DNA of 64,000 bases from Cladopsammia gracilis (GCA_022457155.1 JAJGOT010000198.1:221001-285000); one strand, 5' to 3'. Numbered from the stretch's first letter, positions 23,355 to 34,830 are shown. Program-made: numbers and translations. The notes: a model not told the origin generated them from the sequence alone.

Positions 23355-23953
23355 TTAGTCCACTAACAAGCTATAGAATTAGCTGAAGCACATGGTTCAG
23401 TTAGGCAAGATCTCCGAAAGCATTCGATGAATGATTCTACAAGGTCTTTGCTGGGGCTGCGTTTTAAATTGTCCAATCAGATTAAGAGATTTGGACAGAC
23501 TTGATTGATGCTCCGCCCATTGGAGGCTTATAAAACGGGGGCAGAAGCTGCAAGCAACGAAAACGAGTAATTATGTGGCGGTATTTAGAATATTCGTATG
23601 CAGGGCCGTTTTGTCGGTTGTGGAACGAAACCAAAAAGATTAATTATGCGAACACAATAAGTATTACCGAATTATAGAATGATTTTTCTTGAAACTTGGG
23701 AACTTTTACATCGTGAACTGAAGTGTGTGGCTATAATACAACTTGATCATAAAAAAGCAATGAACAGAAACAGTACATAAAACTTTGAATAAAGTTATAA
23801 TTACATATGTGAAGAACTTGACTAAGAGCAGTCTCGATCGTTTTCGATTCGTGATCACCGGCAGATCACAGCGAAATCATATAATGCTGTGTTTTAACTC
23901 CGGACAACCGAGTATAATGTTCAATTAACGATTGTTGTTGCAAACCAGTGACG

Positions 23954-24475
23954 CTAATGCACGACATTAACAGTTCGTTTCAACCGAGCATATTTCTGTT
24001 TAAATTCATCCCTCTTTTTAGTGACTTTCCTCAACTATTCCTTTGCTTGGAATATCTCAAATTCGAGAGCTCTATTTTCAGCAACAATATTGTTTTTCTC
24101 TCGGAGCTTGTGAAAATTTACGATTCTTCACGATTCGCCTTTCTTTCTGAATTTCTGACTTAAATCGGCGGGTAGGTGGCGAAGCTGCTTGTTGAAGTCT
24201 TGAATTGACATCTTTTCAAGCATTTCGCCGCTTAACATGGTCATAAAAGTATATGCGCTGGAAACGCCTTTGTTGTCACTGTCTGTCTCACTGAACTCCG
24301 CCATGTTTACAGGAACGACTCCAAATTCGTCAAGCCATCTACCGCCTTCCAAAATCCTTTGTGTAATCAACATATTTTCATTTGTGCCCAGTATGTCATT
24401 GAAAGCAAAGCCCTCATCCTCGGATGAAGAATCAAAGGAAAACAGAGAAGCGACATCGTCCTCGCTCGACTCCAT
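23954..24475 (-). pseudogene. Maf-like bZIP class B copy 2, broken
   Basis: Open from MESSEDDVASLFSF for 115 codons, then a one-base deletion in the lysine-arginine run of the basic region (AAAGGCG for AAAAGGCG) shifts the frame into TGA at 24,128. A further deletion of about 17 bases removes the core of the basic region, and the zipper contains the TAG (24,035-24,037) that is also present in copy 1. The shared TAG means copies 1 and 2 had a broken common ancestor or exchanged sequence by gene conversion. Confidence 0.85.
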
Positions 24476-24539
24476 GTTCTGTGAAATATACTTTGATCGG
24501 AATACAGTGCTTTGTTTTCAAAGGGATTAAATACTAAAA

Positions 24540-24605
24540 GGGAAAATTCCCTTTCAACAACTTGAAACTGAATAACTGAATCAAGGATCATGAAGGGAAA
24601 GTCCC
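24540..24605. promoter_or_regulatory. two kappaB-like palindromes, class B copy 2
   Basis: GGGAAAATTCCC at 24,540-24,551 and GGGAAAGTCCC at 24,595-24,605 lie 65 and 120 bases before the start codon. The second reads GGGACTTTCCC on the minus strand, which contains the classical kappaB decamer GGGACTTTCC. Confidence 0.5.
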
Positions 24606-25545
24606 TAATAGTCAATGCACTGAAGCTATATGAATACTTATGTTAAACTGATAACTCTTTTCGGTTGCTGATTCCTGCGGATGGAAATGGACAGTAATTT
24701 ATAAAAAAACCTGGCTTAATTTTCTAAGTCTTTAACTGTTTGCTTGTAAAATCGATAAAAAATACTTCAAAATTGAGATAATTTTGTGGATGGATTATAA
24801 ATATTGTAACTATATAAACGTTGTAACAGCAGCTACTTTGTGATAATGTCTTCAAATATGTACAAGTTCACTCAAAAACGAAACCGCGGTACAAAATCAA
24901 AGCACCATGTCACACCATGACACAATGCCGATCAAAAAGTAAACTCGAAAATCGTAACAACGACGTCTAAAATGCAGTATATCTATTTTGGATACGGTAT
25001 CAACAAAACAATTATTATAAATTCACGTTTAACGAAAGTCGACTGAGTGGATTGAGTTTGTTACCAGAGAATTGTTTGAAACTGACAGTGTTGGAAATGG
25101 CGTACATGCTGAGGAACCCATTCATTCCAACTGACAAGCCGGATTAGTCTTAAAAATATCAGAAAGTAGTGTCTCTTTATAGTTTGAAATATAAAGCATA
25201 TATATCAATTTTTTGAAATTAAAATGGCAAGAAAATTTTAATTATTATACTCCTTTTTAGACCCTATTCACAAGGCTTTTAACTATTGCTGATCATGAAA
25301 GCGAGGAATTTGTTCAATTATGTGATCCGTCCAGTAAAAGTACTGGAGTCTATAGCCTGACACTGTAGATTGTGATTTTTATACAATTATTAAATAAGAC
25401 CCATTCCCTAATTTTCATTTCTACTTGAACGAAGTAGACTGTCAAAGTACTAGTTATGCATTTTACAGTCCAATATACACGTGAAAACATAACTTCAGTC
25501 AATTACTACTTATATTTCATGGTTTCGCGACAAAAGAAGATGTAT

Positions 25546-26002
25546 TCAATGTCGGATAAACCTTGTGCAAGTATTGCGTAGCTGTGCTTCCAAGCGTTTG
25601 TTCTGCGTTATGAGGCTTTCTTTAACCGCCGCGCGCCTCTGTCGACAGCTTGTAGCGTACTCACGGTTCTTCAAGCTTCTCCGGCGTTTTCTTATCTTCT
25701 GAGCAGCATCTTTCGATAGATTTCTCAAGCGTTTGTTCATGTCCCGAATCGGTAAGTTTACTAAATCGTCATCTTTGATGTGTTCACTAGAATCTTGCAT
25801 GCTTTGCGGGCTTTGAGGCTTCGTGGAAGAAGAATCTAAGTCGATACGTAGGCGCGGCTGTGACTTGAGAAAGCTTTCCATGTCATCTCTCTCGCTGACC
25901 AGCTCTTTCAAGGTGATGGTTCTGAAAGCAGTTTGAGCTGCAATCATCTTCGGAGAAATAAATGTCCAAAAGATCGTCAGGAAATAGCGACGGACAATCC
26001 AT
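25546..26002 (-). pseudogene. Maf-like bZIP class A' copy 2, broken
   Basis: The ATG is at 26,000-26,002 and the acidic region begins normally, but one extra base near 25,907 shifts the frame. The homology and basic regions (KNREYATSCRQRR) remain open from an alternative upstream frame. A deletion of 61 bases at about 25,570 then removes most of the zipper and shifts the frame again, ending in CTRFIRH. The lesions differ from those of A' copy 1, so the two A' copies were lost separately or carry different later damage. Confidence 0.85.
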
Positions 26003-26836
26003 GATTTAGTCCACTAATAAGCTATAGAATTAGCTGAAACACATGGTTCAGTAAGGCAAGATCCTTCGAAAACATTCGATGAATGATTCTAGGAGGTCTT
26101 TGCTGGGGTTCCGTTATATTGTCCAATCAGATTGTGGAATTTAGACAGATTTGATGCAGGGCTTTTGTTGTCGAACGAAACCAAAAAGATTAATTGAGTG
26201 AACACGATTAGTATTACCAATTCAGTATAGAATGATTTTTCTTGAAACTTGCATGCGATATGCTTACGAAAAACTTACGTTAGAAATATTATCGCGTAAA
26301 TTAAACCTACAGCTGGCTTACGAGTGTCGCGCATATCGTAGACACAAACAATCTCACACGAGCGCGCGGTTGAGGGTCGTTTACGATATTGGCGTGACGC
26401 AAGCAGCGCACGCTACAAAAGTCAATCCTGCGTGGGGCACGCGAGCGAGGGGCACGCATTGAATCTGGCGCTTGTACCCATATTCCTCCCGGACCTGCTA
26501 CGTAGGCTGTTGTTGTAATAAACCATAGCAAACTGTAGCTACGTAATTATCCAACAACTTACAAACAAATCGCTCTTTTGCAAGTAACAAAAAATGGACC
26601 TTTATTATCGAGTAACGGTAAGTGGAATGGCAGCAATCGAACTTACCGTAATGCCTCGTTTCCAAGGTGATTGTCAGGCTGTTTGTGGAATGATAGAATA
26701 CAGATGCTTATCACGTGAAAATTCATTTAACAATAGATAGCCGGAACTGCTTGCAGTTTGCTTGTTTTGTTTGTACAACAACACACTTTACTGCCATAGC
26801 AATCAGGCATGGCTTGTTCTGAAATTATTAGCATTA

Positions 26837-26911
26837 GAATTCAAAGGGGACAGACTTCAAATAAATGTGGCTTCTAAACATATGTGAATTTCGTGACTGT
26901 TCATCAGTAGC

Positions 26912-26946
<35 letters not shown>

Positions 26947-27348
26947 AGCTCCATCAAATCCTATACCGAATTGCGGAACATTTTAGGAGGAGCCACCCAC
27001 AGTGCGAGCACAGTTACTGACAAGACATTAGTAAGAAAAACATAGCGAACTAAGCACACACCTCAACTAGAAAAGCCCAGCACGCGTACAACTTAAGGAA
27101 AATTGCGCTCGCGCACCTGCATCAAACTGAATGGAAGCAATAGAAATTAAATAGGGGCGCTAGGATGATATAAAGGATCTAAAATAACAAAGGATACGGC
27201 GGTGTCTCTCAATTCAGGATTGCCAGTCTCCTCTCCCGTAGTGTAATGCCATACTTCTCAATGACAGCACCGTGGCGTTTCAAGAATTTAGTAAACGATT
27301 TACGAAGGAGCGTAGATTTGAACCCTTGGTGAAGGAGACGTGATGAAA
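26837..27348. other. ~510-bp segment unique to unit 2
   Basis: In unit 1 the flanks GAAATTATTAGCAGTAGA and CCTCTTGGAAAGTTCAATAC are only a few bases apart (21,630-21,668); here they are separated by about 510 bases. No gene, inverted end or repeat was recognised inside. It is probably an insertion after the duplication. Confidence 0.55.
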
Positions 27349-28609
27349 AGCCTCTTGGAAAGTTCAATACTTTGTTTGGTTACAGTCAATGCCTAGTTTG
27401 ATCACATTCATCGAAGAAACAGCTTCAGGGATCAGGGCAAACATAAAACGTCCTGGACAGCCCAAAGAGAGGAAGAGAATGAAATACAGCGCAGTGTCAG
27501 GCAAATAAGGACTTGCCTTCCTTAAATTTTGCTTATAACGTCAATTACAGTCATTTCCCTGTGAATCAGCGCAAGAAAAAGGATAACCGTAGGCAACAGT
27601 AGGCAACTGAGTTCTCAAGTACGTTCATGTCGTAACATGTAGGTCCGCAATTACTATGCACAAATTCTAGTAGGATACGGCTTCAATCAGCATTTATCAA
27701 TCTTGGAAGCCAGTTTATACGACATTGTGTTCAATGGATCTAACGTAAATGTTTTGAAATGCTTAATTGATTTCTATTGATTTCTATTGATCTCCCAATG
27801 CGTTGGATAAGAGATAAAATGAAGTAAATAAAGCGGTTTAAAAATCATTCAGGAATAATTGCATTGAACGTAAAATTTATTTACACCAAAACCAAACAAC
27901 TATATAATTCGATTATAAATATATAACTACATAAACGTTGCAACAGCAGCTTTTTTGTTATAATGTTGTCAATGTATAAGTTCACTCAAAAACGAAAGTA
28001 CAAAATCAAAGCTGTGGTGCAATATAGCATTGCACATGCTATGTCACATCATGACACAATGCCGATCAAAAATTAAAATCGAAAACCGTAACAAGGACGC
28101 CTAAAATATATCTATTTTGGAAACGGTATCAACAAAACAATTATTATAAATGCATGTTTAACGAATGTCGAATGAGTGGATTGAGTTTGGTACCGAGAAT
28201 TGTTTGAAAACAGTGTTGGAAATGGCGTCATTCTGAGGAACCCTGGCCAATCATTCAAAACAAACCGGATTAGTCTTAAAAGTATCGGAAAGCAGTATCT
28301 CTTAACTGTTTGTAATATAAAGCATATATAAAATTTTTGAAAATTAAAATGACAAGAAAAGTTTAATTATTATACTTCTTTATAGACCCTATTCACAAGG
28401 CATTTAACAATTGCTGATCATGAAAGCGAGGAATTTGTTCAATTATGTGATCGGTTCAGTAACAGTACTGGAGTCTATAGCCTGACATTGTAGATTTTTA
28501 TACAAATATTAAATTAGACCCATTCCCTACTTTCTCATTTCTACTTAAACGGAGAAGACTGTCAAAATTGTGCATTTCAGTCCAATATATAGGTGACAAC
28601 ATGATTCAG

Positions 28610-29173
28610 TCAATTACTACTTATATTTCGTGGTTTCGTGATAAAAGAAGATGTATTTAATGTCGCATAAACCTTGTGCAAGCGTTCATATTTGTTCTTG
28701 TACGAGTCTCTCTCTTTCACTGATTCGCTAAGCCTTTCCTTAGTATCGCGTAGCTGTGCTTCCAAGCGTTTGTTCTGCGTTTTGAGGCTTTCTTTAACTG
28801 CCGCGCGCCTCTGTCGACAGCTTGTAGCGTACTCGCGGTTCTTCAAGCTTCTCCGGCGTTTTCTTATCTTCTGAACAGCATCTTTTGGTAGATTTCGCAA
28901 GCGTTTGTTCAGGTCCCGAATCGGCAAGTTTAATAAATCGTCATCGGTGATGTGTTCACTCGAATCTTGTATACTTTGCGGGCTTTGAGGCTCCGTGGAA
29001 GAAGAATCTAGGTCGATACGTAGGCGCGGCTGTGACTTGAGAAAGCTTTCAATGTCACCTCTCTCGCTGATCAGATCTTCAAGGCGATGGTTCTGAAAGC
29101 AGTTTGAACTGCAATCATCTTCAGAGAAATAAATGTCCAAAAGATCGTCAGGGAATAGCGACGGACAATCCAT
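28610..29173 (-). CDS. Maf-like bZIP transcription factor, class A copy 3
   Basis: An intact 187-residue frame: acidic N-terminus (1-74, with PDDLLDIYFSEDDC), serine-proline-rich linker (SSSTEPQSPQS), homology region (about 75-100), basic region (102-127, RRSLKNREYATSCRQRR) and zipper (129-169). It is five residues longer at the end than copies 1 and 2 because of a different stop. It is the only class A array copy with a full GGGGAATCCCC site (29,353-29,363), 180 bases before the start codon, and it sits beside the only intact class B array copy. Block 3 therefore looks like the functional unit. DNA binding by dimer is inferred from the family. Confidence 0.92.
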   Translation of the reverse strand: MDCPSLFPDDLLDIYFSEDDCSSNCFQNHRLEDLISERGDIESFLKSQPRLRIDLDSSSTEPQSPQSIQDSSEHITDDDLLNLPIRDLNKRLRNLPKDAVQKIRKRRRSLKNREYATSCRQRRAAVKESLKTQNKRLEAQLRDTKERLSESVKERDSYKNKYERLHKVYATLNTSSFITKPRNISSN

Positions 29174-29352
29174 GATTCAGTCCACTAACAAGCTATAGAA
29201 TTAACACATGGTTCAGTAAGGCAAGATCTTCCGAAAACATTCGATGAATGATTCTAGAAGGTCTTTGCTGGGGTTCCGTTATATTGTCCAATCAGATTGA
29301 GGAATTTAGACAGATTTGATTGATGTCTCCGCCCATTTAAGGCTTATGAAAC

Positions 29353-29363
29353 GGGGAATCCCC
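29353..29363. promoter_or_regulatory. kappaB-type palindrome GGGGAATCCCC, class A copy 3
   Basis: The 11-mer is the reverse complement of the GGGGATTCCCC found before the genes at 33,039, 37,728 and 40,931 and matches the Rel/NF-kappaB consensus GGGRNNYYCC. In copies A1 and A2 the same position reads GGGGGCAGAAG, and in A' copy 1 GGGGAATCGTG. Confidence 0.55.
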
Positions 29364-29758
29364 TAAATTGTTTGAGCTGCAGACATCCGTGAGTAATTAT
29401 GTGACGGTATTAAAAATTTTGGTATCCAGGCCTTTCAGTTGTCGAACGAAACCAAAAAGATCACGAGAACACATTAAGCATTACCGAAGTTTAGAATGAT
29501 TTTTCTTAAAACTTGAAAACTTTTACATGTGAACTGAAGCGTGGCTATAATACAACCTGATTACAAAAAAACAGTGAACAGGAACAGTATATAAAAGTTT
29601 GAACAAAGTTATAATTACATATGCGAAGAGCTTGACCAAGAGCAGTCTCGATCGTTTTTTGTGATCACCGACAGATCACAGAGAAATCATATAATGCTGT
29701 GTTGTAACTCCGAACAACCGTCTATTCAATTAACGATTGTTGTTGCAAACCCGTAACG

Positions 29759-30298
29759 CTAATGCAAGACAGTAACAGTTCGTTTCAACCGAGCATACTT
29801 GTGTTTAAATTCATCCCTCTCTTTAGTGACTTTCCTCAACTCTTCCTTTGCTTGGAATATCTCAAATTCGAGAGCTCTATTTTCAGCGGCAATATTGTTT
29901 TTTCTCTCGGAGCCCTTCTGTCGAAATTTTTGTGAATATTTACGATTCTTCAAGATTCGCCTTTTCTTTCTGAATTTCTGTCTTAAATCGGCGGGCAGCT
30001 GGCGAAGCTGCTTGTTGAAGTCTTGAATTGACATCTTTTCAAGCATCTCGTCGCTTAACATGGTCATACAAGTATATGCGCTGGAAACGCCTTTGTTGCC
30101 ACTGTCCGTCTCGCGAAACTCCGCCATGTTTACGGGAACGACTCCAAATTCGTCAAGCGTTTCACCGCCTTCCAAAATCGCTTGTGTAATCAACATACCT
30201 TCATTTGTGTCCAGTATATCGTTGAAAGCAAAGCCCTCATCCTCGGATGAAGAATCAAAGGAAAACAGAGAAGGGACATCGTCCTCGCTCGACTCCAT
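29759..30298 (-). CDS. Maf-related bZIP protein, class B copy 3 (intact)
   Basis: A complete 179-residue frame. The N-terminus (1-78) is acidic and serine-rich (MESSEDDVPSLFSFDSSSED). The homology region spans about 81-106 (LSDEMLEKMSIQDFNKQLRQ). The basic region (107-132) reads KKRRILKNRKYSQKFRQKGS: the NRxY core is kept, but the following A and the cysteine of the Maf YAxSCR motif are replaced (YSQKFR), and RQKG interrupts the usual run of basic residues. The zipper (137-176) is long and complete. DNA specificity is therefore likely changed or weakened; it could act as a dimer partner that modifies class A proteins. It is the only open class B copy in the array. Confidence 0.85.
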   Translation of the reverse strand: MESSEDDVPSLFSFDSSSEDEGFAFNDILDTNEGMLITQAILEGGETLDEFGVVPVNMAEFRETDSGNKGVSSAYTCMTMLSDEMLEKMSIQDFNKQLRQLPADLRQKFRKKRRILKNRKYSQKFRQKGSERKNNIAAENRALEFEIFQAKEELRKVTKERDEFKHKYARLKRTVTVLH

Positions 30299-30360
30299 GT
30301 TCTGTGAAATATGTTGATCGGAAAAAAGAGCTTTGTTTTCAAAGGGTGTAAATACTAAAA

Positions 30361-30411
30361 GGGAAAAATCCCTTTCAACAACTTGATACTGAAGGATTAA
30401 GGGAAAGTCCC
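30361..30411. promoter_or_regulatory. two kappaB-like palindromes, class B copy 3
   Basis: GGGAAAAATCCC at 30,361-30,372 and GGGAAAGTCCC at 30,401-30,411 lie 63 and 103 bases before the start codon. The second contains the classical decamer GGGACTTTCC on the coding strand. A further palindrome, GGGAACTTCCC, occurs at 30,628-30,638. Confidence 0.55.
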
Positions 30412-30419
30412 TAATGGCC

Positions 30420-32893
30420 TCGATATCAAAACAATAAAGACCCTCGTTTTTTTTCTGTTTCCCAAACGTACTGTAAAGGATAACGAAAATACCAAATATA
30501 TCTCAGAAGCATCTTTAACTTGCTATGTTTGATTTAGGCTCAAGTAGAGAAATTTGTTAAATGAATTTATTGCAAGAGCTCGACACACCGTGACATCGGA
30601 CAGACGATCCGAGTCAAAACACGAGATGGGAACTTCCCTTATTTACTTATTAACACTTCTAGGCTCATAAATATTAACCGTGCAATCTAACCTATCAAGT
30701 GGTAAAGTTTTTTTTTGTTTAATATGAAGTTTAAAATAAAGTCAACCAATAAAAAAATTTATGCAAAAGCGTTAAGTGTATCAGTGAGTTTAAAATTTTT
30801 GGAACATTGTATTTCGTACTGGTTTATTTTATTTTAATTTCAACACCACTTTAGCTTAATACAGCACCTCTCGCTCAAAACGTCCACTTTAAAAAAGCGA
30901 ATATCACTAAATACAAGCATATGGTTCGCTCTACAAAACATGCATTTTCGTATCGTTCCAGTAAAATGTATTGGGTGACCCGCGAGTCACTAACGAGAAG
31001 ATCCGCGGAGTTAGGGATGTATTCGTTAGTTTCTGGTCACTTACAGTAGAATGTTTCGGCGATTTTTATCATATCCACAATCTTTCTGTCAAATTTTGAC
31101 TCTTCCCGCATCGTACGCGTGGGCACGAAAAAATGGCCTTCGTTCTCACGTATGGCCGTTTCTCTTTCAAGAACTTTAGGGTTCAACTCTCATCTACAAT
31201 GATATCAGTAAGACTCCGCCTCATTATTTTGGGTTAGCCAATGATTCTACGGAACGGGTTAGCGTTTCATTACAGCTGTAAATAACGTTATGGCGTCGAG
31301 TCACTTAACAATGGCAAGAATTTAATGCATGGATGTTACATTCGGCGCCGTTCGGCCATTCAGCGTTCTAAAAAATAACCCCTTTAAATACGGCTCAGTT
31401 TCATTCACGAGTAAAGAAAGCCCTTTTTTTTTCTTCAAAAATCTCACATTGCATTGTAAAATTTCCCATACTGTTTTCTTCCGACTCGTTAAATTGAAAG
31501 TATTTTTTCAAATTGAAGATCAAGAACTTAATTGCCGGGTAAGATATTTTTTTCGTGATCACGCGTAAAAGTTGAGCAAAGTTTATCGCGCTTACGTGAA
31601 AATCTCTCCAGTTCATTCCAGTTCAAAAGTGCTACCTTAAGATCTTGGCTTGCATCAACGCAATACACAATCTTCTTTTTTTCTAAATCTGAACATGCCG
31701 TAAATTTTTGAAAGCCTACCAAGAGCTTGGGTATGAAATTTTGAGACCAAAAGTTCCTCCATACTCGTGGTTTTACATGTAACACATACACACGGGTAAT
31801 ATGTATCCAAGGTTTTTTTTTTCAAGTCGAAGCGAATAGAAAAAAGTATTAGTGTGATATTTTCACATTTCAGAACTCCAAATAATAATGTATGGTAACA
31901 TCTATAAATCAGCAATTTTGAAATTGACAGTTTGTCATTGTTGTGCTAAGCTCTCAAGTGCGTCATTATTTGAATATTTGCCCTCTAAAGGTTAAGGGAA
32001 TTTTCCCTAATACTTCGCATTGATTCCCTTTTCGCGCAAAAAAAGGCCTTTTTAATAATATTTGAAGAAACCGTGAAAATTTTTAAAATCAGAAAATGAA
32101 TAAAATAAAGTTGTGAAAGATAAAAAGAAAAACTTGAGCTAGAATTAACAAATATACTTGAAAAATTAAAGTTAATGTTATTCTGGTAATGACTTTCGAA
32201 AGTGAAATTTGCATCTGAAATTACATTCCGCTTTTGTCCTGTTTCCGAAGGGGTTTGTCCCTTTTGCGTTTCAGCGTGACGGCTTGAGGTCGCAAGCTTA
32301 AGCGTTTATACGCTCAATTCGTTCTCTTGTTACGGTATTTGAACTAAAAAAAATAAAATAAATTGCTTTTAAAGTTTTTACTAGAGTGAAATAACACTGT
32401 TTTGTCCAGTTCAGCATTTCTGAAGGCAGACAAGTTGTTTGCATGTTTTGAATTTCTAATTATTTGTGTTGGCCCTCAGAGTAAAAGGGACTTTCCCTAG
32501 ATATTTTCCGACCCCTTTGCTGTCAACAATTATGGAAATATCTCTCGGAAGCGGAGAAAACGAACTCACAAGCGCAAACATTTGAAAAATAAATCCATTT
32601 TTTTTTGCCACGATATTCTAGAAATTCAAACTGAATGTACAGTAAAATGAATTATTACACATGACGTAATCGTGCAGTGGTTCAGTTTAGAAGATGTAAC
32701 GCAACACGCATGGCATATTTGTTTGAATTTATGCTTTCTGAGCCAACTCGATCGTTCAGCAGCTTTTGATAAGATGGGAAATAGATAGTCAAGATTTTAT
32801 ATTCCCAAAAAACAGATTAACTTGGCTATTAAATGAGTACGTGCTGGCGAATACGTACGGTGTTTTTAATGTTTGCTGAAAGCGTACGGTCTC
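30420..32893. other. intergenic with orphan kappaB-like palindromes
   Basis: No gene is supported. GGGAATTTTCCC at 31,996-32,007 and GGGACTTTCCC at 32,487-32,497 sit in two related contexts (TATTTG...GCCCTC...AAGGG), about 490 bases apart, which look like copies of one another and of the class B upstream region. They may be what remains of lost class B genes, or shared control elements between the divergently oriented genes at 30,298 and 33,039. Confidence 0.45.
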
Positions 32894-32904
32894 GGGGATT
32901 CCCC
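32894..32904. promoter_or_regulatory. kappaB-type palindrome GGGGATTCCCC before the 33-kb Maf-like gene
   Basis: A perfect 11-base palindrome (central A/T aside) 135 bases before the ATG at 33,039, followed by CGTTTCA as in the class A array copies, and by the conserved ATTGGACAA box at 32,943-32,951. Confidence 0.55.
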
Positions 32905-33038
32905 GTTTCATTTTGCCAAATCTGTCAAAATCCTTAAATCTAATTGGACAAGACTCACGACCCCCAGCGGAGTTGAATCTTTTTATCGCCTACTTTACAC
33001 AGTCAGGTGGTTTATTTCGAGCTAAGCTTCGAGTAAAG

Positions 33039-33605
33039 ATGACTTACTTCGAGCGTTTCACCGATCTTTCCCCCATGGACGAGTTATTGGAAAAACATTT
33101 CCCTGAAGACCAGTTCTCCTCAAACTGGACTGAGAAACAACGCTCTGATGAGCTCGGGAGCGAGGGAGATTTCACCGACCTTGAAAACATACTGTCGCAG
33201 ACTCGCCTAGATTTCGCCGACTTCGATGCCGTGTCGTCTTCTTCAAGTAGTGCACCTCAAAGCCCGCAGATTTTGCAAGATTCCAACGAAAATATTAATG
33301 ACGACGAGCTTGTCAACTTGCCGATAAGGCAACTGAACAAGCGCATTCAAAATCTACCGAAAGAGGAGGTTAAAAAGATTCGAAAACGCCGGAGAAGTCT
33401 GAAAAACCGCGGCTATGCAACGAGCTGTCGACAGCGGCGAGTGGCGTTAAAGGAAACCCTCGAAACTCAAAACCAACGCTTGAAGGCGCAGCTTCGTGAG
33501 GCAAAGGAAAAGCTCAACACTGCAGTGAGGGATAGAGACACATACAAGACAAAATTTGAGCAGTTACACGAGGTTTTGATTTCAATACGTACCACGTCTT
33601 CTTGA
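33039..33605 (+). CDS. Maf-like bZIP transcription factor, divergent class A
   Basis: 188 residues from the ATG at 33,039 (MTYFERFTDL); the frame stays open further upstream to 32,913, but that part covers the conserved promoter boxes, so I exclude it. A second possible start is at 33,075, which aligns with the array proteins. Order: acidic N-terminus (1-85, including a run of serines at 66-71), homology region (about 86-112, INDDELVNLPIRQLNKRI), basic region (114-139, KNRGYATSCRQRR) and zipper (140-182). It alone keeps the canonical Maf NRGYA, with glycine, so it is probably closest to the ancestral gene. It is transcribed away from the minus-strand array. Confidence 0.92.
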   Translation: MTYFERFTDLSPMDELLEKHFPEDQFSSNWTEKQRSDELGSEGDFTDLENILSQTRLDFADFDAVSSSSSSAPQSPQILQDSNENINDDELVNLPIRQLNKRIQNLPKEEVKKIRKRRRSLKNRGYATSCRQRRVALKETLETQNQRLKAQLREAKEKLNTAVRDRDTYKTKFEQLHEVLISIRTTSS

Positions 33606-34609
33606 CTGATCTGGTGGAGAAGTGTTGCTTGTACATGATTAACTTGAGGTGGAGGACTGACATTCATTGACGCCGCAGAGAAGTTATAGTTTGGAGAACG
33701 AACAAGCTTGTGACAAATCTTGGAAGGTTGGAAGACTCACTGTTAACATAAGCGGCGGTTAAAAATTCATTAATTTCATCTTCGTGACATTTTATAATAT
33801 GACTTTAATATTTTCCGTGACAGAATGCAAAAATTAGCTTCGAGCTTCTTCGCTTGAGGTATAGCGTGTACATTTACGGCACCTAAATTAAGTTATTTAA
33901 CTGTGTATTGTACATAAAAGAAAGTTTCGAATCTTTGCGATACTGTTTACAAATATCAGACGATTATATTCAGACTGAATATTAAATTTCATACTTTTTT
34001 AACAGATTTAAATTCAAGTTTAGGGTAGTTTTGTAATCGATAGTTCATGTTTTCACAGAAATTTATGAATATTGTTTGTTGCTTAAAACGTTGATTCCTC
34101 GATCTGTCTTAATTATCCGCTTTCACAGTCAAAAGAAGAAGTTATTTAATTTAATTCCACTGTAGGGACAATTTATAGGCGAAATTGTACATAATATATA
34201 CGCCAAGAAATAATTATATTGAAATTGCAGTTTGCAGAAGGTTTTGGGAAATATGTTGTGATATTAAAACGATCTAACATTGTTGACCATTGTTAGTAAT
34301 GTGCAAGTGTTGTTTTGTTCTAGAATTTTTTTTGTGTTTGGGTTTAATATGAAACAAATGTCTAGGCCATGATAAGGGTAGTGTTTTAAAATAACCATTA
34401 TGAAAGATAGATTTGATACAAAACGGTTTGGCGAAATCGTTTCCAATTTTAATCAAACACAATTCGAATACAAAGCATTCGATTGCATCATCGGCTATTA
34501 AGATTAAGCTCAATTAAATATTTTGCTGCCCAAAGTGGTTCTCACTATAGATGATGTAAATTCTAAAGTGTGGCCATTCAAATGACAGTTTCCTATGTGG
34601 TGGCGCTTG
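33606..34609. other. 3' flank, no gene seen
   Basis: AT-rich sequence after the stop of the 33-kb gene. It contains no supported frame and no recognised repeat; part of it should be the 3' untranslated region. Confidence 0.6.
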
Positions 34610-34830
34610 AAATAGCGTTGAACATGTCAGTTGTGGTGAGAGCGCTCGCGCCTCCCTCCATTGTGACGGGATTCGATTCCCGGACTCGGCGCCATATGTG
34701 GGTTGAGTTTGTTGTTGGCTCTTGTCCTTGATCCGAGGGATTTTTTCTCAGGGTCCTCTGTTTTTGTTTCTCCCTCCTCATAAATCAACATTTCTAAATT
34801 CCATTTCAATCTGTAGTCCGAGGGCAAACT
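34610..34830 (+). mobile_element. tRNA-derived SINE
   Basis: An A-box-like segment (TGTGGTGAGAGCG, 34,632-34,644) and a B-box-like segment (GGATTCGATTCC, 34,669-34,680) have the spacing of an RNA polymerase III promoter of tRNA type. They are followed by an unrelated tail with CATATGTGGGTTGAGTTTG and TTTTTCTC. A true tRNA gene is excluded because no cloverleaf with acceptor stem closes around these boxes. Ends are approximate. Confidence 0.6.

Larger units (their letters stand above)
15840..30420 (-). repeat. 5.8-kb tandem segmental duplication, 2.5 units
   Basis: Three blocks share gene order and non-coding flanks: block 1 about 15,840-21,600, block 2 about 21,600-27,350, block 3 about 27,350-30,420. 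The A gene starts recur at intervals of 5,826 and 5,804 bp; the A-to-B distance (1,121-1,133 bp between start codons) is constant; A' follows A by 2,740-2,761 bp. Spacer landmarks such as ACAGTCGTCGAAGAAAGA (near 15,905 and 21,684) and TTTATACGACATCGTGTTCA also recur, with some changes in block 3. Block 3 lacks A'. Block 2 carries about 510 extra bases at 26,837-27,348. Confidence 0.9.

Noticed and set aside
32913..33038. Upstream extension of the 33-kb bZIP frame
   Set aside because: It covers the CCAAT-like box shared with non-coding upstream DNA of the other class A copies, so it is promoter and leader, not protein.
34610..34700. Possible functional tRNA gene
   Set aside because: A- and B-box-like segments are present but no acceptor stem or cloverleaf closes around them; fits a SINE.
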